Source: Methanobacteriota archaeon
GTDB lineage: Archaea; Thermoplasmatota; Poseidoniia; Poseidoniales; Thalassarchaeaceae
Direction: 5' to 3'
Length of the DNA stretch: 33,860 nt
NCBI GenBank assembly: GCA_002702985.1
Contig: PADI01000008.1
Span: 1 to 33,860 of the forward strand
Positions 23,934-30,876 of this stretch are shown in pieces; within the stretch, counting starts at the first letter, position 1, and each line of letters begins with the position of its first letter. Made by a program: the position numbers and the translations under genes. The notes under the pieces were generated by a model, which worked only from the letters and a program-made list of their open reading frames with translations, was not told where the DNA came from and did not search any database.

Positions 23934-24269
23934 GTGTTGGAGTTATTCGAATCTTTACTTTCTTGGTCTTGTGGATTAGTTGTTGTGATATGGATTTCTA
24001 TTGGAACGTTGGCCCGTTCTGCAAAAATTGAACGATTATCTCATAATATTATGACCTTTTTATGTATAATTACTGCCATAGGTTTAGCTTTATTTCATCA
24101 GTTAGGCGGGATTTTTTGGGGATCACCTCCCTTGGCTAATTTCCTTGTTTTAGTTCTTGTATTAATGGGAATAGTTAGTCAAATAATTCCAATTAATGGA
24201 GAAGAAATCCAAGGTGAACCGAATCCACATCATTTGATGAAGTTACGTCGAGAAAGAGAAGAAGAATAA
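23934..24269 (+). CDS. Small membrane protein with three TM helices
   Basis: The 111-residue product starts at GTG 23934 or TTG 23937; a GAGGGGAGAGG run lies immediately upstream and no ATG occurs before residue 40. Three hydrophobic helices are visible (about 8-26, 38-55, 66-86), followed by a short charged tail ending REREEE. The gene is divergent from polX with 36 bp between them and converges on the nfu-like gene with 5 bp between the stops. I do not recognise the family. Confidence 0.7.
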   Translation: MLELFESLLSWSCGLVVVIWISIGTLARSAKIERLSHNIMTFLCIITAIGLALFHQLGGIFWGSPPLANFLVLVLVLMGIVSQIIPINGEEIQGEPNPHHLMKLRREREEE

Positions 24270-24274
24270 TGATA

Positions 24275-24562
24275 TCAAGAGTCATCTGCTTCATTTTCTA
24301 ATTTTTCATCAATAAACTGGCGCATATATTCGGGTAATTCTCCGTTTTGGAACACTACATCGTTAACTTCGTCTAATTGCATTAATGAATAGTAAATTTG
24401 CATAGCCGTCATTGGCGTAGAACCGCAGCCTGTACAACCTCCTTCTAATGAAATCATAATTATTCCATCGGTAGTATCTACGACATTAACGATTCCGTCA
24501 TGGGCGTCAAGTACCGCCTGTACCGGCCCGACTGAATCTAAGATTAGTTGCTTGTCAACCAC
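24275..24562 (-). CDS. NifU-like (Nfu) Fe-S cluster scaffold protein
   Basis: The 95-residue protein is a stand-alone NifU C-terminal domain. VQAVLDAHDGIVNVV, then IIMISLEGGCTGCGSTPMT with the paired cysteines C43 and C46, then IYYSLMQLDEVNDVV correspond to the family pattern (helix, beta strand, CxxC loop, helix). Dimers of such proteins assemble and deliver 4Fe-4S clusters. The start is GTG at 24562; no in-frame ATG exists upstream in the promoter gap. An acidic C-terminal tail is present. The domain call is firm; the partner proteins are unknown. Confidence 0.88.
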   Translation of the reverse strand: MVDKQLILDSVGPVQAVLDAHDGIVNVVDTTDGIIMISLEGGCTGCGSTPMTAMQIYYSLMQLDEVNDVVFQNGELPEYMRQFIDEKLENEADDS

Positions 24563-24681
24563 ATGTTTCCCATAACGTCATACTCTATCAACCAACTGTT
24601 TGAAATCATTATTTTTTGTACTGTTGGAATTAATCTAATTCCTTTGAAAAAGGTGAAACGAGTAATTCAAATCGGTCTCCA

Positions 24682-24690
24682 TTAAATATA
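24682..24690 (+). promoter_or_regulatory. hppA: TATA box of hppA
   Basis: TTAAATATA is centred about 40 bp before the preferred hppA ATG (24726). Transcription should start near 24710, which leaves room for the GGTGA ribosome site at 24716-24720. The 154-bp gap 24563-24716 also serves the divergent nfu-like gene and holds no gene of its own. Confidence 0.6.
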
Positions 24691-24725
24691 GGTCGATTTT
24701 CCCGGTGATGGAATAGGTGAAAGAA

Positions 24726-26843
24726 ATGAGTGCATTTACCCCAGAAGAATTGGCGCAAATAGGCGTTGGATTAGCGGTTTTCGGATTGATTACTGCTTTC
24801 ATCCTTTATCGAAGGAATGATTCAATCGTTATTGACAACGAGACAGTATCTGATATTACGAGTCAGATACAGAAGGGGGCTATGGCTTTCTTGTATGCTG
24901 AGTACAAGTATCTTTCAGTATTCGTTCTAGTTGTAGCTGGTCTACTCATGGCAGGAGGAGAAATTAACGATGATTTGGGTATGGAAACAGCTGTCGCATT
25001 CTTACTTGGTGCCTTTACCTCTGTAATGGCAGGATATTCTGGAATGCGCAGTGCAACCTCGGCTAATGGCAGAACTGCAATGGCTGCAAAAAACGGAGGT
25101 CAACCAGAAGCATTGCTTGTTTCATTCAATGGAGGAGCAGTCATGGGGCTTGCCGTAGGAGGGCTAGGTCTTCTAGGAGTTTCTTCCATGTATCTATGGC
25201 TAGGAAGTGAATTCAGTACAGTTGGGTCGATTGCAGGTTTTGGAATGGGTGCATCTAGTATCGCTCTTTTTGCTCGTGTAGGTGGAGGAATTTACACAAA
25301 AGCAGCAGACGTAGGTGCTGATTTAGTTGGTAAGGTTGAAGCAGGAATTCCGGAAGATGATCCTCGGAATCCTGGAGTTATTGCTGATAACGTAGGAGAT
25401 AATGTAGGAGACGTTGCAGGAATGGGCGCGGATATCTTTGAATCATTTGTTGGTTCAATAATAGCAGCAATGGTGATTGCAGCAGCAGCAGGTAGTGCAG
25501 CAATGGCTGCAGGTAACATAGATGGTGCAACGTATTACGGAGCTTTAGTCTTACTTCCAATCGCACTAGCACTATCTGGCTACCTTGCAAGTATTATTGG
25601 CGTGTTTTCGATGACCTTTCTAAAGAATTTGGATGATGCGGCAGCAGCACTCAGGTATACTACTTTCATTGGAGCAGGTTTATTCTGGATTTTCGGATAT
25701 CTAATCATGGGTCCGAATGGTATGGATCTTCCAAATTACAACCCGTTGTATGCTGTAATTGCAGGTTCAATAGTTGGAATATTGATTGGCCTAGTAACCG
25801 AATATTACACAGGAATTGAGCCTGTAATGGGCCTTTCAGTCCGCGATATTCCTTACATCGGAGAAATGTCGAAGACCGGTCCTGCGACCAATGCTATTGC
25901 TGGTCTTTCAGTTGGAATGAAGTCAGTTTTCCTACCTATTCTTCTCATGGGAGCAGGAATTTGGTATGCAAACGATGTCATGGGAGGAGGAACTGATGGT
26001 TTGTATGGAATTGCTATGGCAGCTATGGGAATGCTAGCTACTGTAGGTGTAACTATGACCGTAGATGCATATGGTCCAGTTGCTGATAATGCTGGAGGAA
26101 TTGCAGAGATGGGTGAATTGGGTTCAGAAGTTCGTGAGATTACTGATGCTTTAGATTCCATTGGAAATACTACTGCTGCAGTAGGAAAGGGATTCGCAAT
26201 TGGGAGTGCTGCATTGACAGCATTAGCACTATTTGCAGCCTTCAAGTCTGCTGTAGAAACTGCAAATCCAGGATTTACAATGGAGTTAACAGATCCTATG
26301 GTCGTAATTGGACTATTGATTGGTGGTGCACTTCCTTTTGTTGTAGCAGCTATGACAATGACCAGTGTGGGCAAGGCTGCAGGAGATATGGTTACAGAGA
26401 TTCGTCGTCAGTTCCGTGAAATTGAAGGGCTTCTAGATGGTAAACCTGGAGTAAAGCCAGATAGTGAAAAATGCGTTGATATTTCCACAAAGGCAGCACT
26501 ACGTGAAATGATTGCTCCTGGATTGGTTGCAGTATCCTCTCCAGTAATTGTGGGTCTTATTCTAGGGCCTGAATCGCTAGGAGGATTGTTAGCAGGCGCT
26601 ACAGTTACTGGAGTACTAATGGCGTTGTTCATGGCGAATGCAGGAGGTGCGTGGGATAATGCAAAGAAAGCAATCGAACAAGGACATATTGATGGCGCAG
26701 AGAAGGGAGACGAAGCTCATTCTGCTGCAGTAATTGGAGACACAATCGGCGATCCATTCAAGGATACTTCTGGACCATCTCTAAATATTCTAATCAAATT
26801 GATGAGTATTGTTAGCCTAGTTATTGTTCCAATAATTGTTTAG
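24726..26843 (+). CDS. hppA: Membrane-bound ion-pumping pyrophosphatase, K+-dependent class
   Basis: From ATG 24726 (GGTGA at 24716-24720, 5-nt spacer; GTG 24717 is the less likely start) the protein has 705 residues and about 16 membrane helices. The pyrophosphate-binding signature [18 protein letters not shown] occurs near residue 195, followed by [20 protein letters not shown]; DxxxD and [15 protein letters not shown] motifs occur at the C-terminus. The motif [10 protein letters not shown] has Ala and Gly at the positions that are Lys and Thr in K+-independent enzymes, so it belongs to the K+-dependent class. It hydrolyses PPi and pumps H+ and/or Na+. The glutamate placement in ADIFESF is seen in Na+-pumping members but also in some H+-pumping ones, so ion choice is open. 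Confidence 0.96.
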   Translation: MSAFTPEELAQIGVGLAVFGLITAFILYRRNDSIVIDNETVSDITSQIQKGAMAFLYAEYKYLSVFVLVVAGLLMAGGEINDDLGMETAVAFLLGAFTSVMAGYSGMRSATSANGRTAMAAKNGGQPEALLVSFNGGAVMGLAVGGLGLLGVSSMYLWLGSEFSTVGSIAGFGMGASSIALFARVGGGIYTKAADVGADLVGKVEAGIPEDDPRNPGVIADNVGDNVGDVAGMGADIFESFVGSIIAAMVIAAAAGSAAMAAGNIDGATYYGALVLLPIALALSGYLASIIGVFSMTFLKNLDDAAAALRYTTFIGAGLFWIFGYLIMGPNGMDLPNYNPLYAVIAGSIVGILIGLVTEYYTGIEPVMGLSVRDIPYIGEMSKTGPATNAIAGLSVGMKSVFLPILLMGAGIWYANDVMGGGTDGLYGIAMAAMGMLATVGVTMTVDAYGPVADNAGGIAEMGELGSEVREITDALDSIGNTTAAVGKGFAIGSAALTALALFAAFKSAVETANPGFTMELTDPMVVIGLLIGGALPFVVAAMTMTSVGKAAGDMVTEIRRQFREIEGLLDGKPGVKPDSEKCVDISTKAALREMIAPGLVAVSSPVIVGLILGPESLGGLLAGATVTGVLMALFMANAGGAWDNAKKAIEQGHIDGAEKGDEAHSAAVIGDTIGDPFKDTSGPSLNILIKLMSIVSLVIVPIIV

Positions 26844-26944
26844 AATTGATGGGCATAGTAGCATTGGTAGTAGTCTGGTGTGAATTTTTCTATTCTGAGC
26901 AGCATACCCGTATACTGAAAAATAACCTCGCCGTGGGGTATTAC

Positions 26945-27901
26945 ATGCGTGCTTACTTGTTGTCGTTTTTGATGATGACAGTTTGCTTAACGGGCTGTAT
27001 CGGTGATGATACTATTTCCGATTCTGAAATTGGTGATACTACTGAAGAAGAATTAGTCTTGCCTCAATGGCAAATTGGTGATCAGTGGCTATACACTTTC
27101 ATTACTCCAGAATTTGGAGAAGATAGTACTCGCTTAGTAGTCGCAGATATTCGTGAAGATGATGGTTTATTCATGTTAGGTATCTCGTCAGAAGGTGAGG
27201 CACAAAGACATGCAGTAATCAATCATAATCCATTCTTAGGAAGAGTTACAATGGACGGTTTGTCAGTTTATGAGAATGGAGATCCTCAGCCGGTTTTTAA
27301 TTTCCCTTGGGCAGTTGGCAACACTTGGAATTTCAGACTATTAGGCCAAGATTGGAGTGCAAACACTGACAATATCTACAACGGGGAAGTCTCAGTTTCT
27401 GCAACCTCTAGTGAAGACCACACTCTTAGTTATGTTTTTAGTGGCCGTGAGGGATTTATCAAGAATCTTCTTTGGACTGATAATGAGGGTGTAAATCACC
27501 TTCAAATGAATCTCAATGAAAAGAAAACTGGTTATTCTGGAGATGTTTTCTTCTATCGTGCAGGAGATATACATGATAATTTCTATGAGGAAAATGATCA
27601 AGAAATTTACGATACGTTTCTCGATGAGGGGTATTCTCCAAACGAAGCTTGGGATACTTTAGTTTGGTATTTAGATGTTGAAATAAGTGAGCAAGGTGGT
27701 TCAGGGTCACTTAGTATTAGAGATCACCAAGGTGCTTCTCCTTTGACTCGAGCGTGGGGTGCAGGGGCGACTGAAAAGGGTTCATTTGGTACCATTCCCT
27801 CTAATTCCGGAGAACATTCAATCACTGTTTCTCTAAGAGGTCAAGACTCTTTTGTTCATCTCAAAGTTGCCGGTGCTCTTGTTCGTTCTTGGACATTGTG
27901 A
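26945..27901 (+). CDS. Lipoprotein of unknown function
   Basis: From ATG 26945 the product is 318 residues; an in-frame TTG at 26846 would add 33 residues that do not look like a signal. The N-terminus (MRAYLLSFLMMTVCLTGC) is a classical lipoprotein signal with lipobox LTGC, followed by an acidic Asp/Glu/Ser/Thr stretch. The mature part is beta-rich, begins QWQIGDQWLYTFITPEFG, contains WAVGNTWNF, and ends in a strand pair with GEHSITVSLRGQDSFVHLKV. The phrase WxxGDxWxY/WxxGxxWxF is frequent in surface lipoproteins of unknown role in archaea. It lies 101 bp after hppA and 9 bp before the esterase. Confidence 0.8.
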   Translation: MRAYLLSFLMMTVCLTGCIGDDTISDSEIGDTTEEELVLPQWQIGDQWLYTFITPEFGEDSTRLVVADIREDDGLFMLGISSEGEAQRHAVINHNPFLGRVTMDGLSVYENGDPQPVFNFPWAVGNTWNFRLLGQDWSANTDNIYNGEVSVSATSSEDHTLSYVFSGREGFIKNLLWTDNEGVNHLQMNLNEKKTGYSGDVFFYRAGDIHDNFYEENDQEIYDTFLDEGYSPNEAWDTLVWYLDVEISEQGGSGSLSIRDHQGASPLTRAWGAGATEKGSFGTIPSNSGEHSITVSLRGQDSFVHLKVAGALVRSWTL

Positions 27902-27910
27902 GGTTGCAAG

Positions 27911-28501
27911 ATGCCTACACTTGTGATGATGCATGGGTTAACCGGTACTGCAGAGTTGATTCGCCCCCTTGCTGAATCACTTCTTGCTCCTAACATGTCT
28001 CTCATTCTTCCTGAGGCTAAAATACCTCATCCTAAGAGAGGATTTGCTTGGTGGTTAAGAGATGCTTCGCCAAGTATGCCGTTGGACGAGTCATCTCTCA
28101 ATCAAGTTGATCAATCAGTAGAATTGATTGTAAAAATTATCAAAGAATATTCAACTGAAGGTGAACTAATTTTAGGTGGATTTTCACAAGGAGCTGCTAT
28201 GGCTACTGAAGTTTTCATGCACCCTGAAATTTACAATAGAACCATCGGTCTAGTATTGATAGCAGGAAAAACAGTTCGACCGAATCAATTGAATTCTAAA
28301 TTATTGGAGAATCCAATCCCAGTTGTTTGGATGCATGGAGATACAGATCAGATTGTTTCAATGAACCAAGCTGAGGAATTATGTAATGTAATTGAGACTG
28401 CAAATTGTCCAATTTTGAAACTTCGCCATCATAAGGGGCATATGGTAAATTTGAAACAGAAAAATGAGATTATTCATTGGATTGATTCAATAGCAAAATG
28501 A
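27911..28501 (+). CDS. Alpha/beta-hydrolase, phospholipase/carboxylesterase type
   Basis: The 196-residue protein has the compact carboxylesterase fold. HGLTGT near residue 8 gives the oxyanion region. GGFSQGAAMA contains nucleophile Ser92 in G-x-S-x-G. HGDTDQIV contains Asp146, and KGHMV contains His177, completing the triad in the expected order. No signal peptide is present. It starts 9 bp after the lipoprotein gene, with AGGTTG before the ATG, so the two may be co-transcribed. The substrate is unknown. The last 32 bp overlap the 3' end of the convergent glutaredoxin gene. Confidence 0.88.
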   Translation: MPTLVMMHGLTGTAELIRPLAESLLAPNMSLILPEAKIPHPKRGFAWWLRDASPSMPLDESSLNQVDQSVELIVKIIKEYSTEGELILGGFSQGAAMATEVFMHPEIYNRTIGLVLIAGKTVRPNQLNSKLLENPIPVVWMHGDTDQIVSMNQAEELCNVIETANCPILKLRHHKGHMVNLKQKNEIIHWIDSIAK

Positions 28502-28745
28502 GTTCATCTGAACCACCCACAAAGATGGGTTCATCACTTCTTAGATCCCATATTATTGGTACTGTTCTCCAACCAGTTTGATTTCTAGCATCAAGATGAA
28601 CTTCAAGTTCTTTGTTTCCATCAATCTCTGAGAATGTCAACCCCTTCGCATTAAGGATATTCTTTGCTCTAGTACAATAATAACAGACCTTTGTTGTAAT
28701 CATAAAAAAATCAGAATCGGAATTAAGTGCTTGCTCTAAATTCAT
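28470..28745 (-). CDS. Glutaredoxin
   Basis: The 91-residue protein has the thioredoxin-like fold of glutaredoxins: active site CYYC at 21-24 after FMITTKV, the TVP segment with the cis-proline, and GGSDEL near the C-terminus that contacts the thiol substrate. It reduces disulphides in the cytoplasm, possibly the bcp-type peroxiredoxin or others. GGGGGAGAT before the ATG is a strong ribosome site. Its last 32 bp overlap the convergent esterase gene, so the final ten codons are shared on both strands. Confidence 0.9.
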   Translation of the reverse strand: MNLEQALNSDSDFFMITTKVCYYCTRAKNILNAKGLTFSEIDGNKELEVHLDARNQTGWRTVPIIWDLRSDEPIFVGGSDELILLLNQSNE

Positions 28746-28762
28746 AATATCTCCCCCTGAAT

Positions 28763-29635
28763 TTATTCACTTTCAATAGTCAATCCGTTTTCATCAAATC
28801 CCCATTCAATTATTGACCAACCAGCACTCTCGCATGATTGTTTTACTAAATCTTGGGTACTAGGTCTTACTAGGAGCATTGCACAACCTCCTCCCCCAGC
28901 ACCTACTGCTTTCCATGCCATGACATGCTTTGCTTCAATGAGTGGTTCAATAACCGGTTTGAATGGAGCATGAATTTTTTCATCAATCAAATCAACTCCT
29001 TCACATACCTGCTTCAACGATTCTACAACAGAATCCCTTCTATCTCTGTTTAGTCCATCAGCCATTTTCTTTGCCGCAGTTCTTAGCATAAGTAATCCTT
29101 CTTCAACTTTAGAATCACCTTTCTTGAATTTCTCCCAAACTTCTTGATGCATTTCTCCAGAAACATGTTCAATACCGCTATCTACCAAAATTAGATGTTT
29201 ACTTAACCAGTTTTTAGAACTTTGAAGAGGCTCTAAGGGTAATCTTTCTACCCGTTCTCCAATGAATAGTAAATGGTTGAATCCTCCGAGTGCTGCTGCC
29301 CATTGATCTTGTCTTCCTCCTGTGTTTCCTAACTGCATTTCAAATTGATATGCATTTTCTGCAATCTCTAGAGGGTCTGATTTTCCTCCATCAATCGCAG
29401 CTAAGAGTGCTACATTAACCGCACCTGTAGTTCCTAAGCCAGCTCCTAATCTTGTATTACTGCGATATGTGGCAGTAAGCATACCATTTTCTGTAGTCCC
29501 TACGTCTGCTTGAGCATAGATATTGATTGCAAAATTTACAACCTCGCCCCCATATTTTTCTGCAAAAATTGGAACATCTGTCCAGCCACCAGCCAAGTCA
29601 ATTCGAGTAGGAGCAGTAGCCCTTGTAGTTCTCAT
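28763..29635 (-). CDS. GHMP-family sugar kinase (heptose-7-phosphate/fucose kinase-like)
   Basis: The 290-residue product has the three GHMP motifs. TRIDLAGGWTDVP at 10-22 is the substrate-binding start characteristic of the HddA/fucokinase branch. The ATP-binding loop is GAGLGTTGAVN (64-74). Motif 3 GAGGGGCAMLL lies near residue 260. TGGRQDQWAAALGGFN (105-120) is also typical of D-glycero-D-manno-heptose 7-phosphate kinases. It phosphorylates a sugar or sugar phosphate, probably for nucleotide-sugar synthesis; the exact sugar cannot be told. It overlaps the NERD-S1 gene by 4 bp and is therefore in the same operon. Confidence 0.88.
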   Translation of the reverse strand: MRTTRATAPTRIDLAGGWTDVPIFAEKYGGEVVNFAINIYAQADVGTTENGMLTATYRSNTRLGAGLGTTGAVNVALLAAIDGGKSDPLEIAENAYQFEMQLGNTGGRQDQWAAALGGFNHLLFIGERVERLPLEPLQSSKNWLSKHLILVDSGIEHVSGEMHQEVWEKFKKGDSKVEEGLLMLRTAAKKMADGLNRDRRDSVVESLKQVCEGVDLIDEKIHAPFKPVIEPLIEAKHVMAWKAVGAGGGGCAMLLVRPSTQDLVKQSCESAGWSIIEWGFDENGLTIESE

Positions 29636-30864
29636 TTATCTCCCTCTGGAAAATCTAATGCGATTCGATTTCTTTGATGATCTACCTTTGTGACCATGAC
29701 CCTCACAGATTGTCCTCTTGGATACAGGACTTTGAGGTTGTCGAGACCAAGATTGGGCATCATACTCATTGGAACAAGGCCATTCATATTCGGTTGTAAT
29801 TCAATGAATAAGCCGTATGTGTCATGCCATCCATCTACAGTTCCTCTTATGATATCACCTTTTGAATATGGAATTCCTTCTAATCGAAGTTTATCTCTTG
29901 GGTCATCATCGGTTTTTCTGCCATAATCTACTCTTACAATGTCTATCATAGAAAGCCCTCCTTCTATGACTCCAATTCCAGGTTGAATCCAAGGAAGAAG
30001 GGCATCTTCATGGATATTTGATTTGATAATTTCATTATTATGTAAATGGATTATAATCGACAATGTTGGGTTCTTCCACAAAGTTTTGAACCATCCACAA
30101 TTTTGTTTTATTGTAAAATAGTTGACTTTTGTTCTATCAAGAATATCAATTCCTTCAATTAACAATTCTTTTCTTTCTTCAGGGATTTGCCCCCAACGAA
30201 TTAATCCATTCTCATTTTTCCCTTTATGTTGAACTGTATCCCAAGTTCCAAATTCTAATAATTTGTTAATAATGTGTTTGCGCATATTGCTTTTCATTCG
30301 TTCTTCGCCATCAAAAAGAGATTTTATTGCTGTTGCTTCTTTCATTTTTAGGATACTATGTTTTCCCTTTTTATTCGATAAAAAAGAACTACTTTTGTGT
30401 GTCAAAATAATTGCTGCTTTAATAGGTGGAGAATCTTCTCCTACATCATTTTCAATTATACTTGGACGTAGAATACGACTTATTTGATTAATTCGATCAT
30501 CTAAACGACTGAATGGATAGTCTACTTTGCCCTTAACTTGCTTCATTCCTTCTTCTGAAACTTCGATTTTACCTTTCCAATGTTTTACTTCTATCAATAC
30601 AATTCCTTTAGGTGAAATTGCTACGATATCAATTTCAAATCTTCCTTTAGGTCTATTTGGATCTGGTATTAAAACTCCCGAGAAAAATTTCCATCCCTGT
30701 GGACCTAATTTTAACTCTAAATTTTTCCTTGCTATTTCTTCTCCTTGTAGCCCTGCTTCCTCACTATAGTTTCTTTCTTGATGTGCCTCCAACATTTTTT
30801 TGCGGAGTTTGAATCTAGAACGAATAGTAGTCATAGTTAACCATTGATGAATCCGACAGTACAT
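29632..30864 (-). CDS. NERD nuclease-related domain fused to S1 RNA-binding domain
   Basis: The 410-residue protein has a NERD domain at about 35-175. GLQGEEIARKNL, then RFEIDIVAISPKGIVLIEVK and HWKG give the PD-(D/E)xK core with Asp79, Glu92 and Lys94. A middle region (about 180-330) is not recognised. The C-terminus (about 332-405) is an S1/OB fold: GTVDGWHDTYGLFIELQPN, NGLVPMSMM, VRVMVTKVDHQRNRIALDF. A predicted restriction-endonuclease-type catalytic domain is thus joined to an RNA-binding domain. An alternative start is Met11 (30834). It is 12 bp downstream of the GH38-like gene and overlaps the sugar kinase by 4 bp. Confidence 0.85.
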   Translation of the reverse strand: MYCRIHQWLTMTTIRSRFKLRKKMLEAHQERNYSEEAGLQGEEIARKNLELKLGPQGWKFFSGVLIPDPNRPKGRFEIDIVAISPKGIVLIEVKHWKGKIEVSEEGMKQVKGKVDYPFSRLDDRINQISRILRPSIIENDVGEDSPPIKAAIILTHKSSSFLSNKKGKHSILKMKEATAIKSLFDGEERMKSNMRKHIINKLLEFGTWDTVQHKGKNENGLIRWGQIPEERKELLIEGIDILDRTKVNYFTIKQNCGWFKTLWKNPTLSIIIHLHNNEIIKSNIHEDALLPWIQPGIGVIEGGLSMIDIVRVDYGRKTDDDPRDKLRLEGIPYSKGDIIRGTVDGWHDTYGLFIELQPNMNGLVPMSMMPNLGLDNLKVLYPRGQSVRVMVTKVDHQRNRIALDFPEGDK

Positions 30865-30876
30865 AGTTCAGAAGTA

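Noticed and set aside
25853-26374. Long minus-strand open frame (173 codons) inside hppA
   Set aside because: It lies opposite a highly conserved membrane protein; its Pro/Ala/Ile-rich product is the expected shadow of that gene and has no ribosome site.
26846-26944. Upstream TTG start for the lipoprotein
   Set aside because: It would place 33 extra residues before a clear lipoprotein signal peptide that begins at ATG 26945.
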